Assembly (NCBI RefSeq): GCF_002871005.1
Contig: NZ_PHSN01000006.1
Location: forward strand, 248,001-312,000
Origin: Acidimangrovimonas sediminis
Lineage (GTDB): Bacteria; Pseudomonadota; Alphaproteobacteria; Rhodobacterales; Rhodobacteraceae
Length of the DNA: 64,000 bases
Direction: 5' to 3'
The position numbers and the translations under genes are program-made. Below, piece by piece: positions 33,782 to 41,857 of this stretch (within the stretch, counting starts at the first letter, position 1; each line of letters starts with the position of its first letter). Under the pieces are notes generated by a model, which worked only from the letters and a program-made list of their open reading frames with translations, did no database searches and was not told the origin of the DNA.

Positions 33782-35092
33782 TTACCGCTTGATGTTGGTG
33801 GTTTCCTGAAGCATCTCGTCGACCGTCTGGATCACCTTGGCGTTCGATGAATAGGCGCGCTGGGTCTGGATCAGGTTGGTCAATTCGCCGGCGACATCGG
33901 TGGTGGAGCCTTCGCGGGCGTAACCCACGACCGCGCCGGTCGGCCCGTCGCCCGCATCCCACAGGAAGAAGGAGCCTGAGTCGGGCGAGACCTGGTAGGT
34001 CTGGTTGTTCTTGACGTAGAGGCCGTTCGGATTCGGCACGTCGACCAGCGGGATCTGATAGATGCGGCGAGTGAACCCGGTGTCGTAGGTCGCGGTGATA
34101 TAGCCGTTCTCGTCGATCTCTACCGCGGTCAGGTTGCCGACCGGCGACCCATCCTTGGTGATATTCGTGGGCGCGAAGCTGTCGGACAGCTGCGTGAGGC
34201 CGTTGGTATCGCCGATCTTGCCAATGGTGAGGGTCAGCGGGCCACCCGCGACGGTCAGGTCCAGCGTGCCGTCGGTGGCGTTGTAGGCGCCGCCCGACAC
34301 CGCGGTGACCGAGGCCAGCGTGCCGCCATCGCCGCGCGTGTCATCGAAGGTCAGGGTGTATTCCCCGACCACCGCGCCGTCCTGCGCCGAATCGGCGATC
34401 GTCATGGTCCAGGTGTTCGAGCTGCCGGTGGCCGGTACGGTCGGCGTGAAGGTGATGTCCAGCGTCTCGGACGTGCCGAGGTTGCCGAAATATTCCACCG
34501 AGAGGGGGAGCGAGTCGCCTGCACCGCCTGCCTCGGTCTCGGTCGCGGGCAGGTTGACGCCAAGCTGCATCTTGGTGGTCGGGTCGCCCGCGGTCTGGTT
34601 TGCGTTGATTACCACGGGTTCCAGCCCGGCGACGGTGTCGCGCGGGAAGGTGGGAATCGTGCCGTCGGCATCGGCGGGCCAGCCCAGCAGGACGAGGCCG
34701 GATTCGGTTTTCAGCACGCCCTCGCTGTCGGTGCGGAAGGAACCGGTGGTCGTCATCATCATCGGCTGATCGCCACCCGTCGCGGCGCCGAGGCTGACCG
34801 AAGGCGTTACCGGCAGCATGCCGCGCCCCGAGATCGCGATGTCGAGCGGGTGGCTGGTCGAGACCAGCGCCCCGTGCTGGTCGATGAGACGCGCGGAGGA
34901 GGCCCGCACACCGCCCGCGGAATAGGTGCCGCTGCCCGAGGCGTTGGTGATCACCATCGATTCGAACTCGGTCTCGACCCGCTTGTACCCATAGGTCCCC
35001 GAGTTCGAGATGTTATCGGCGATCGAGGCCAGCCGCGCCGAGTTGGCGTTGAGACCCGCGACACCGGCATTGAGAGAGGAGGAAATCGTCAT
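33782..35092 (-). CDS. flgE: Flagellar hook protein FlgE
   Basis: 436-aa hook subunit. The N-terminus SSLNAGVAGLNANSARLASIADNISNSGTYGYKRVETEF and the C-terminus VAGELTNLIQTQRAYSSNAKVIQTVDEMLQETTNI are the conserved hook ends; the central 140-330 region is a Thr/Gly/Asp-rich variable domain. The start at 35092 has AAGG 8 nt upstream; the frame extends to 35113. The hook cap gene flgD and the ruler gene fliK are not nearby. Confidence 0.94.
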   Translation of the reverse strand: MTISSSLNAGVAGLNANSARLASIADNISNSGTYGYKRVETEFESMVITNASGSGTYSAGGVRASSARLIDQHGALVSTSHPLDIAISGRGMLPVTPSVSLGAATGGDQPMMMTTTGSFRTDSEGVLKTESGLVLLGWPADADGTIPTFPRDTVAGLEPVVINANQTAGDPTTKMQLGVNLPATETEAGGAGDSLPLSVEYFGNLGTSETLDITFTPTVPATGSSNTWTMTIADSAQDGAVVGEYTLTFDDTRGDGGTLASVTAVSGGAYNATDGTLDLTVAGGPLTLTIGKIGDTNGLTQLSDSFAPTNITKDGSPVGNLTAVEIDENGYITATYDTGFTRRIYQIPLVDVPNPNGLYVKNNQTYQVSPDSGSFFLWDAGDGPTGAVVGYAREGSTTDVAGELTNLIQTQRAYSSNAKVIQTVDEMLQETTNIKR

Positions 35093-35147
35093 GGGCGCGC
35101 CTTTCTGCTGCATCGACTCCTGTTGCGGGCATCTTGCGGGCGCTCCC

Positions 35148-35162
35148 TTAAGATCGCGCTAA
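35148..35162. promoter_or_regulatory. CtrA-like box upstream of flgE
   Basis: TTAA-N7-CTAAC, a 7-of-8 match to TTAA-N7-TTAA, 56 bp before the flgE start. It lies between the flgE start and the 16-bp hairpin, where a flgE promoter would be expected. Confidence 0.55.
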
Positions 35163-35196
35163 CGGGCGAAGGGGGCATTTCCCCACGCCCGCAAGA

Positions 35197-35232
35197 TGCA
35201 AGACCCCGCCTGTCGCCAGGCGGGGTCTTGCA
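35197..35232. terminator. Perfect 16-bp-stem hairpin between motB and flgE
   Basis: Stem 35197-35212 (TGCAAGACCCCGCCTG) pairs perfectly with 35217-35232 around a TCGC tetraloop. It lies about 45 bp after the motB stop and about 105 bp before flgE, so it probably terminates motB transcription. No T-tract follows on either strand. Confidence 0.6.
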
Positions 35233-35278
35233 CTTCAAAGACTCGTTTCAAGGTGAAACAGTCTCTATTTTCGCACCT

Positions 35279-36127
35279 TCAGGGTTTATCGCGCAGCAGG
35301 ATGAGTTCGACCCGGTTGTTGCGGTCCGCCGCGCGGTCGCGGACCGCGGGCTGGCGGTCGGCGGTGCCGGTCACGCGCTCGATTCTCTCGGCTTGTAGGC
35401 GGCCGCCTTCCATCAGGCCACGCACGGCCTGGGCGCGGGCCACCGACAGCGGCCAGACCGGGTTGTGCTTGAGGACCACGGGATAGGAGCGCACGTGACC
35501 GCGCAGCGCGATGCGGTTCTCGACCACCGAGAACACGTCGGAGATCATCGCGACGAGGTCACGGGTCAGGGTGGTCGGCGTGCTCGTCTCGCCTTCGAAC
35601 AGCGGCTGCCCCGGCAGGTCGAACAGCTCGACGATCAGCCCTTCGTCTGTCAGACGGGTCACGACGTGGCGCATGATGTTGTCGTCGCTCATGGTCTCGC
35701 CGCCGAGCGCGCGCAGCGTCTCCTCGACCGAGCGGAGGGCGTTGTCGTCCTTGCGGCGCTGATCCTTCCGCGCCTGGTCGGGGCCGAGCGCGCCGGAGGC
35801 CTGGCGTTCCTCGGTCGGATGGACGCTGCTGGCGCCGGTGCCGGTCTGGGCGATCTGATCCTCGGAAAAGACACTCTCGCCGCCGAAAGCGCCCTCGCCC
35901 CCGCCCGAGACGCGGTTCACCGGGATCGTCGGAGAGAAGTAATCCGCGATGCCCTTGCGTTGTTTCTCGGTCGTTGCGTTCAGCAGCCACATCAGCATGA
36001 AGAAAGCCATCATGGCGGTGACGAAGTCGGCATATGCCACCTTCCAGGCGCCGCCATGATGGCCGTCGCCCCCGCCTTTCTTCTTCCGCTTGATGATGAC
36101 CGGCGCCACATTGGAATGCGCGTCCAT
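35279..36127 (-). CDS. motB: Flagellar motor stator protein MotB
   Basis: 282-aa stator subunit. A short basic N-terminus precedes one membrane helix containing the proton-carrying Asp34 in AYADFVTAMMAFFMLMWLL; a linker follows, then an OmpA/Pal-like peptidoglycan-binding domain (about 165-280) ending in SVARAQAVRGLMEGG and DRNNRVELILLR. The start at 36127 has AAGGGTG upstream; an ATG at 36142 would add five residues. It is 9 kb from motA, in its own unit with a CtrA-like box. Confidence 0.93.
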   Translation of the reverse strand: MDAHSNVAPVIIKRKKKGGGDGHHGGAWKVAYADFVTAMMAFFMLMWLLNATTEKQRKGIADYFSPTIPVNRVSGGGEGAFGGESVFSEDQIAQTGTGASSVHPTEERQASGALGPDQARKDQRRKDDNALRSVEETLRALGGETMSDDNIMRHVVTRLTDEGLIVELFDLPGQPLFEGETSTPTTLTRDLVAMISDVFSVVENRIALRGHVRSYPVVLKHNPVWPLSVARAQAVRGLMEGGRLQAERIERVTGTADRQPAVRDRAADRNNRVELILLRDKP

Positions 36128-36171
36128 CACATCACCCTTCATTCACCCGCGGTCAGACTACCTCCGCCGAA

Positions 36172-36186
36172 TGAACGTGCGCTTAA
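36172..36186. promoter_or_regulatory. CtrA-like box upstream of motB
   Basis: TGAA-N7-TTAA, a 7-of-8 match to TTAA-N7-TTAA, 45 bp before the motB start. Confidence 0.45.
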
Positions 36187-36247
36187 TGCGCGCGGACTAC
36201 GATTTCAGGTGTATTCGAGCCTTATCAGGGTCGCTTCTGGCGTGCCG

Positions 36248-37552
36248 TCAGGGCCGGGGCCCGCGATATTCCCACAGCACGCCCGACACGTCGTCACGGA
36301 AATCCGCGCCGCCGGCGAAGCCGTGCAGATCCCACATCAGGGCATCGAAGAGGCGGGGGCCGGATAGCGCGTGGTTCGCGCCGAGAAGGCGCGCGATTCC
36401 CGGCTCGCCCAACTGGTTGCCCGACGGGTCGGGGCATTCGGTGATGCCGTCGGACATCAGGATCAGCCGGTCGCCGGGGCGTAGCCCGACGCTGACATCG
36501 TGGTAGCGCGCCCCGGGGACAAGGCCGACCGGCAGGCCGCCGGCGCCCAGGAACTCGACCCGGCCGCAGGCGCGTTGCACCGCTGGGTGCGGATGCCCCG
36601 CCTGGACCAGTGCGACCCGCCCGGTCGCCAGGTCCGCCTCGGCGTAGAGCAGGGTCAGGTACTGGTCGGTGTGCATCTCTTCCAGCAGCAGCCGGTTGAG
36701 CGCGTCCGCCACCTCTGACGGCGCGCGCCCGCGGTGGCCCGCGCCATGGCGGCGCAAGGCGATGTTCTGGTCCGGCGCCGCGGCCGAGAACAGGCCCGCG
36801 ATCCGCGCCGTCAGGATCGCCGAGGTGACGCCGTGCCCCGAGACATCGACGGCATAGAGCCCGACCCGGCGCCGGTCGATCTGGAAAAAGCCCACGAGGT
36901 CGCCGCCGACATGCCCCGAGGGCCGCAGCAGCAGCGACACCGAGGCCGCGCCGAAGTTGCGGAAACGGTCGCGCACCAGCGATTGCTGCAGCTTGCGCGC
37001 CTCGATCAGGTCGCGGTCGAGCGAATCGTAAAGTGTCTGGATCTCGCGCAGTTGGGTGCCGATCAGGCGGTTCTTCTCGGTCAGCTCGCGCTCCATCCCC
37101 AGGATGCGCTCTCCCGCGGCGACGCGCGCGCGCAGCTCCCCCGGGTCGACCGGCTTGGCAAGGAAGTCATCCGCGCCAGCGTCGAGGCCGCGCGCCACCT
37201 CGTCCTTCTCGCTCTTGGAGGTGAGCAGGATGAAGTAGCCGTAGCTGTCGCGCGGCAGGGCGCGGAAGGCACGGCAGAAGGTCAGACCGTCCATCCCCGG
37301 CATCATCCAGTCCGACACGATCAGGTCGACGGGGTGGTCGCGGCAATGGGCCAGCGCCTCGGCGCCCGATCCGGCCTCGGCCACCTGGAAGCCCAGGCGC
37401 AACAGGGCCGAACACACCAGCCGGCGCTGTGCGCGGCTGTCGTCGACCACCAGCACCCGGCGGATCGCGGACCCGCTGTCCACCGGGGCGGGCCCGGCTG
37501 TTTCTGCATTCGACGGCTGCACGCTGCCCCTCGTTCTCGTCGGTCGCGCCAC
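36248..37552 (-). CDS. REC-PP2C (SpoIIE-type) response regulator
   Basis: 434-aa cytoplasmic regulator. Residues about 30-150 are a receiver domain with acidic Asp37/Asp38, phospho-acceptor Asp81 (IVSDWMMPGMDG) and the LLTSK switch segment. A coiled linker (about 150-185) leads to a PP2C/RsbU-like phosphatase domain (about 190-430) with VGGDLVGFFQID, VDVSGHGVTSAIL, LILMSDGITE and DDVSGVLW. The usual second Asp of the VGGDxxDF motif is replaced by Gly. Such proteins typically dephosphorylate an anti-sigma antagonist. GTG start. It is divergent from an Hpt gene, a likely phosphodonor. The motB gene shares the leftward direction. Confidence 0.88.
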   Translation of the reverse strand: MARPTRTRGSVQPSNAETAGPAPVDSGSAIRRVLVVDDSRAQRRLVCSALLRLGFQVAEAGSGAEALAHCRDHPVDLIVSDWMMPGMDGLTFCRAFRALPRDSYGYFILLTSKSEKDEVARGLDAGADDFLAKPVDPGELRARVAAGERILGMERELTEKNRLIGTQLREIQTLYDSLDRDLIEARKLQQSLVRDRFRNFGAASVSLLLRPSGHVGGDLVGFFQIDRRRVGLYAVDVSGHGVTSAILTARIAGLFSAAAPDQNIALRRHGAGHRGRAPSEVADALNRLLLEEMHTDQYLTLLYAEADLATGRVALVQAGHPHPAVQRACGRVEFLGAGGLPVGLVPGARYHDVSVGLRPGDRLILMSDGITECPDPSGNQLGEPGIARLLGANHALSGPRLFDALMWDLHGFAGGADFRDDVSGVLWEYRGPRP

Positions 37553-37567
37553 GATGCCCGAAACCGC

Positions 37568-37582
37568 TTAACGCGCGATGAA
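37568..37582. promoter_or_regulatory. CtrA-like box 1 in regulator/Hpt spacer
   Basis: TTAA-N7-TGAA, a 7-of-8 match, 16 bp upstream of the REC-PP2C GTG start; close enough to overlap its promoter or leader. Confidence 0.45.
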
Positions 37583-37613
37583 GCGCGGTCGGGGGCGGGC
37601 CGGTCGGCGCTGG

Positions 37614-37628
37614 CTAACGCTTCCTTAA
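37614..37628. promoter_or_regulatory. CtrA-like box 2 in regulator/Hpt spacer
   Basis: CTAA-N7-TTAA, a 7-of-8 match with the same flanks as the fliL/fliF box, 54 bp upstream of the Hpt ATG. Confidence 0.55.
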
Positions 37629-37681
37629 GGCCTCGGGCGCATGGTGGGCGGGTGGTGGCTGTGACCGTGAAGGAGATGACG

Positions 37682-38026
37682 ATGATTGACTGGACGCGGG
37701 TCGAGACCCTGTTCGATGAAATTGGCGGAGAGGATTTCTGCGAGGTCGTGCAGATCTTCCTTGAGGAGACCGACGGCGTGGTGGCGCGGCTGGAGACGGA
37801 CCCCGACCCCGCGCGCTACGAGGAGGAGTTGCACTTTCTCAAGGGCAGCGCGCTGAACCTCGGGTTCACGGAGATGGCGCAGCTGTGCCAGACGGGCGAG
37901 CGGCTGGCGGCCCAGGGCGCCGCGGCAAAGGTCGACATCGGCGCGGTGCTGAACAGCTACCGCGCGTCGGTCGCCGCGTTCCGCGAACGCAGCGCGGCGA
38001 TGTGCCGCCAGAGCAGCGCGGCCTGA
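37682..38026 (+). CDS. Hpt histidine phosphotransfer protein
   Basis: 114-aa single Hpt domain. The phospho-accepting His51 lies in ELHFLKGSALNLGF, the H-x-x-K-G Hpt signature, within a four-helix-bundle pattern. The start at 37682 has GAAGGAG 6 nt upstream; ATG at 37676 overlaps that site. Divergent from the REC-PP2C regulator, which it may phosphorylate or drain. No sensor kinase lies beside the pair. Confidence 0.88.
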   Translation: MIDWTRVETLFDEIGGEDFCEVVQIFLEETDGVVARLETDPDPARYEEELHFLKGSALNLGFTEMAQLCQTGERLAAQGAAAKVDIGAVLNSYRASVAAFRERSAAMCRQSSAA

Positions 38027-38045
38027 CGGGGCGATGACGGCGGCC

Positions 38046-39293
38046 TCAGATCAGGAATTCGGCCAGCGTCTCGTCGGTGGTGATGTCGCGGTAGGTGAAG
38101 CCTGCCGCGTCCATCCGGGCGAAGAGGCTTTCGATATTCCCGGCCTCCGTCGACTCGATCCCGATCAGGACGGAGCCGAAGTTGCGGGCCGATTTCTTCA
38201 GGTATTCGAACCGGGCGATATCATCGTGGGGGCCGAGCATCTGGAGGAAGTCGCGCAAGGCGCCCGGCCGCTGCGGCAGTCGCAGGATGAAGTATTTCTT
38301 CACCCCCGAATAGCGTTGCGCGCGTTCCTTGACCTCGGGCAGCCGCTCGAAGTCGAAATTGCCCCCGGAGGTGAGGCAGACCACCGTCTTACCAGCGATC
38401 TGTTCGCGCAGCGTGGGCAAGACGTCGACCGACAGCGCGCCCGCGGGTTCCAGCACGATGCCCTCGACGTTCAGCATTTCCAGCATGGTGATGCAGATCC
38501 GGTCCTCGGGGGCCAGCAACACCTGCTCCGGCCGGAGATGTTTCAGCCGGGCGAAGGGTTCGTCGCCGATCCGCGCCACCGCGGCGCCGTCGACGAAGCT
38601 CACGACCTGCGGCAGCGTCACCGGCGCGCCCGCGCCAAGGGCGGCCGTCAGGCTGGCCCCCCCCGCCGGTTCGACGAAACGAAAATCGGTATCGGGCGCC
38701 ATCCGGGCCATGTAGCCGGTGACGCCCGCGGCAAGGCCGCCCCCGCCGACCGGCAGGATCACCAGGTCCGGCGCGCGGCCAAGCTGGTCGAGCATCTCGA
38801 CCGCCACGCTTGCCTGCCCCTCGATCACGTCAGGGTCGTCGAAGGGGGCAAGGAAATGCGCCCCGGCCTCGGCGCAGAAGGTCTTGGCCGCGGCGAGCGA
38901 CTGGTCGAAATAGTCCCCGACAAGACGGATCTCCACCTGGTCGCCGCCGAAGGTCCGGGTCTTGCCGATCTTCTGCTGCGGCGTGGTGACCGGCATGAAG
39001 ATCGTGCCGCGCACCCCGAAATGGCGGCAGGCGAAGGCGACGCCTTGGGCATGGTTGCCGGCGCTGGCGCAGACGAAATGGCCTTGCGCCGGGTTCGCCG
39101 CACGCACCTTTCGCATCGCGGTGAAGGCCCCGCGCAGCTTGTAGCTGCGCACCGGCGAGAGATCCTCGCGTTTGAGCCAGATATCGGCGCCGAACCGGGC
39201 CGAGAGATGATCGTTGTGCTGCAGCGGGGTTGGGTCGAACACCTCCCGAAGGGCCGTCGCCGCCCGCTGCGCCTGTTCCACCAGATCCGTCAT
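38046..39293 (-). CDS. ilvA: Threonine dehydratase (threonine ammonia-lyase)
   Basis: 415-aa PLP enzyme that deaminates threonine to 2-oxobutanoate, the first step of isoleucine synthesis. The PLP lysine is Lys52 in SPVRSYKLRGAF; VCASAGNHAQGVAFA and the Gly-rich LPVGGGGLAAGV loop bind substrate and cofactor phosphate. A C-terminal regulatory ACT-like region (about 330-415) contains KKYFILRLPQRPGALRDFL. This single-ACT length fits the shorter biosynthetic IlvA form. It is convergent with the Hpt gene, 19 bp away. Confidence 0.93.
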   Translation of the reverse strand: MTDLVEQAQRAATALREVFDPTPLQHNDHLSARFGADIWLKREDLSPVRSYKLRGAFTAMRKVRAANPAQGHFVCASAGNHAQGVAFACRHFGVRGTIFMPVTTPQQKIGKTRTFGGDQVEIRLVGDYFDQSLAAAKTFCAEAGAHFLAPFDDPDVIEGQASVAVEMLDQLGRAPDLVILPVGGGGLAAGVTGYMARMAPDTDFRFVEPAGGASLTAALGAGAPVTLPQVVSFVDGAAVARIGDEPFARLKHLRPEQVLLAPEDRICITMLEMLNVEGIVLEPAGALSVDVLPTLREQIAGKTVVCLTSGGNFDFERLPEVKERAQRYSGVKKYFILRLPQRPGALRDFLQMLGPHDDIARFEYLKKSARNFGSVLIGIESTEAGNIESLFARMDAAGFTYRDITTDETLAEFLI

Positions 39294-39376
39294 GCCAAAG
39301 CTCTGGCCGGTTTCCCGGCCTCTGGCAAGGGGCGCCGTTCCCGCCCCGCACCCGTCGCAACCGAGGAGGACCCGTC

Positions 39377-39580
39377 ATGCGACCCATGTTTCCCCGCAGC
39401 CTGATCATCATGGCCCTGATCTCGACACTGCTTTCGTCGCTGGGTCTTCGGGCCGAATCACGCGGTTCGCTCGAATCGATCGAGGCCGAGCTTGCCGCCT
39501 TCGACCCCTATGCACCCGCGGCGGACGTGGTGATCGACCGGCTTCTGATCGAGCGCGCGCTGGCCCGCGCCATGGGCTGA
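39377..39580 (+). CDS. Small exported protein, function unknown
   Basis: 67-aa product with an N-terminal signal or anchor (MRPMFPRSLIIMALISTLLSS, likely cleaved after LGLRAES) and a short acidic mature part (IEAELAAFDPYAPAADVVIDRLL). GAGGAGG precedes the ATG by 7 nt, which supports real translation. The long forward frame upstream lies antisense to ilvA and is not coding. No family recognised. Confidence 0.6.
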   Translation: MRPMFPRSLIIMALISTLLSSLGLRAESRGSLESIEAELAAFDPYAPAADVVIDRLLIERALARAMG

Positions 39581-39709
39581 ACCGGTCTTTCGGCGCCCCC
39601 GGTCAAGGCGGAAACAGCGGCGGGGTTCCGCTGCTGTCTGCGCGGGGGCGGACCTCAAGGGCGCGCTCGGTCGTTAGTCGTATGACAGACGTCCGAGCGG
39701 GGGACCCCC

Positions 39710-40531
39710 ATGACGCGCCCAGGTAAGATTCTGATCTTCGTGATCGGCGCCGGCGCAGTCGCCCTCGCGTCGTTTTCCCCCGGCCTGCCTGGATTCGGCG
39801 CCCCCCCCGCCCTTGCCCGCGGAAATGGCGGTGGAAACGGCGGCGGAGGTGGGGGAGGACACGGAGGGGGCCACGGGAATGGCGGCGGCAATTCCGGCAG
39901 CCATGGTCAGGCAGGCAGTCACGGCGCGACGGGGGGCGCGAGCAAAACGGGGGCCGCGAGCAACAAGCCCGAGGCGTCTCAAGGCAGTGTCGCGTCGGAG
40001 TTGAAGGGGCTGAACGCCTATCACGCAAGCCCCGAGGCGCTGGCCAATGCCGCCCCGAACAGCCAGGTGGGCAAGCTTGCCGCCTATCGCGACGCGGCCC
40101 GGGCCACCGAGACGGCGGAGGCCGACCTCGACGAGGCCGGAAAGGCGCTTGTCCGGGCGGGGCTTGCGCTCAGCGATGCGCAACATGCGATCGACGTGCG
40201 CACCCGGCGCCGCGACGCGGGCATGGCCCGGATCAACGCGAAGATCGCGGCGCTGGACCCGTCCGACAGCGATTATGACGCCAGGCGGGACCAGCTGAAA
40301 GGCGAGAAGGCGGCGCTGACCACATCCTTTGATGCCGATATGAAGCAACTCGACACGGAATTCTCGCAGCTGCAGGCCCGCAACGGCGCCGCTGAGGAGA
40401 CCTACGATGCGGCCAAGTCCCGGCTCCGCTCGGACCGGCAGGCCGAGGGTGCCGCGTTGCACACCGCGACCGGCGGGCGGACCCTGTCGCCGGCCGCGCT
40501 TCGTACCCTGCGCGAGTGGCTGGGCCTTTAA
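39710..40531 (+). CDS. Exported Gly/His-rich coiled-coil protein, unknown
   Basis: 273 aa. A signal peptide (about residues 1-37, ending PPALARG) is followed by a low-complexity Gly/Asn/His/Ser segment (about 37-75). Residues about 95-270 are helical and charged (AARATETAEADLDEAGKAL; LKGEKAALTTSFDADMKQLD), suggesting a coiled coil. The Gly/His segment could bind metal, but that is a guess. It resembles no family I can name. Separate from argG by about 96 bp. Confidence 0.65.
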   Translation: MTRPGKILIFVIGAGAVALASFSPGLPGFGAPPALARGNGGGNGGGGGGGHGGGHGNGGGNSGSHGQAGSHGATGGASKTGAASNKPEASQGSVASELKGLNAYHASPEALANAAPNSQVGKLAAYRDAARATETAEADLDEAGKALVRAGLALSDAQHAIDVRTRRRDAGMARINAKIAALDPSDSDYDARRDQLKGEKAALTTSFDADMKQLDTEFSQLQARNGAAEETYDAAKSRLRSDRQAEGAALHTATGGRTLSPAALRTLREWLGL

Positions 40532-40627
40532 GGTTCCGCGGCGCAGGGGGGCGCCGACCTCCGTCTCCTTGCCCTTCGCACATAAACGCGCTAATCGCCC
40601 TGCGTTCACAAGATGCAGGAGGGTTCC

Positions 40628-41857
40628 ATGTCTGCACCGAAGAAGGTCGTGCTTGCCTATTCCGGGGGGCTCGACACCTCGATCATCCTGAAGTGGTTGC
40701 AGACGGAATACCGATGCGAGGTGGTGACGTTCACCGCCGACCTGGGCCAGGGCGAAGAGCTGGAGCCCGCACGGGCCAAGGCCGAGCTTCTGGGGATCAA
40801 GCCCGAGAACATCTACATCGAGGACGTGCGCGAGGAATTCGTGCGCGACTTCGTCTTCCCGATGTTCCGGGCCAATGCGCTTTACGAGGGGCTCTACCTG
40901 CTGGGCACGTCGATTGCCCGCCCGCTGATCTCCAAGCGGCTGGTCGAGATCGCGCATGCGACCGGCGCCGATGCCGTGGCCCATGGCGCCACCGGCAAGG
41001 GCAACGATCAGGTGCGGTTCGAACTTTCGGCCTATGCGCTGGACCCGTCGATCAAGGTGATCGCGCCGTGGCGCGAATGGGATCTGTCCAGCCGGACGAA
41101 GCTTCTGGAATTCGCAGAACAGAACCAGATCCCGATCGCCAAGAACAAGCGCGGCGAGGCGCCGTTCTCGGTCGACGCGAACCTTCTGCACACTTCCTCC
41201 GAGGGCCGCGTGCTGGAGAACCCTGGCGAAGAGGCGCCGGATTACGTGCTGCAGCGCATCACGCGCCCTGAAGATGCGCCGAATGAGCCCGAGATGGTGG
41301 AGATCACCTTCGAGAAGGGCGACGCGGTGGCGATCAACGGCGAGGCGATGAGCCCGGCGACGATCCTGACCAAGCTCAACGAGCTGGGCGGCAAGCACGG
41401 CGTCGGCATCCTCGATCTGGTCGAGAACCGCTTCGTCGGGATGAAATCGCGTGGCGTCTACGAGACCCCGGGCGGCACCATCCTGCTGGAAGCGCACCGC
41501 GGGATCGAGCAGATCACCCTCGACAGCGGGTCGGGGCACCTGAAGGATTCGATCATGCCGCGCTATGCGGAGCTGATCTACAACGGCTTCTGGTTCTCGC
41601 CCGAGCGCGAGATGCTTCAGGCGCTGATCGACAAGAGCCAGGAGCACGTCACCGGCACCGTCCGCGTGAAGCTTTACAAGGGCTCGGCCCGCACGGTCGC
41701 GCGCTGGTCGGACCACTCGCTGTACTCCGAGGCCCATGTGACCTTCGAGGAAGACGCGGGCGCCTACGACCAGAAGGATGCGCAGGGCTTCATCAAGCTC
41801 AACGCGCTGCGACTGAAGCTCTGGGCGAACCGGAACGCCCGGGTGAAAGGTCGCTGA
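40628..41857 (+). CDS. argG: Argininosuccinate synthase
   Basis: 409-aa cytoplasmic ligase joining citrulline and aspartate with ATP in arginine synthesis. N-terminal ATP pyrophosphatase signature [18 protein letters not shown] (about residues 7-24), then [13 protein letters not shown] and [12 protein letters not shown]. Length is normal. The start at 40628 follows AGGAGGG by 5 nt; an ATG at 40613 is poorer. The last 59 bp overlap the 3' end of the opposing hydrolase gene. Confidence 0.96.
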   Translation: MSAPKKVVLAYSGGLDTSIILKWLQTEYRCEVVTFTADLGQGEELEPARAKAELLGIKPENIYIEDVREEFVRDFVFPMFRANALYEGLYLLGTSIARPLISKRLVEIAHATGADAVAHGATGKGNDQVRFELSAYALDPSIKVIAPWREWDLSSRTKLLEFAEQNQIPIAKNKRGEAPFSVDANLLHTSSEGRVLENPGEEAPDYVLQRITRPEDAPNEPEMVEITFEKGDAVAINGEAMSPATILTKLNELGGKHGVGILDLVENRFVGMKSRGVYETPGGTILLEAHRGIEQITLDSGSGHLKDSIMPRYAELIYNGFWFSPEREMLQALIDKSQEHVTGTVRVKLYKGSARTVARWSDHSLYSEAHVTFEEDAGAYDQKDAQGFIKLNALRLKLWANRNARVKGR

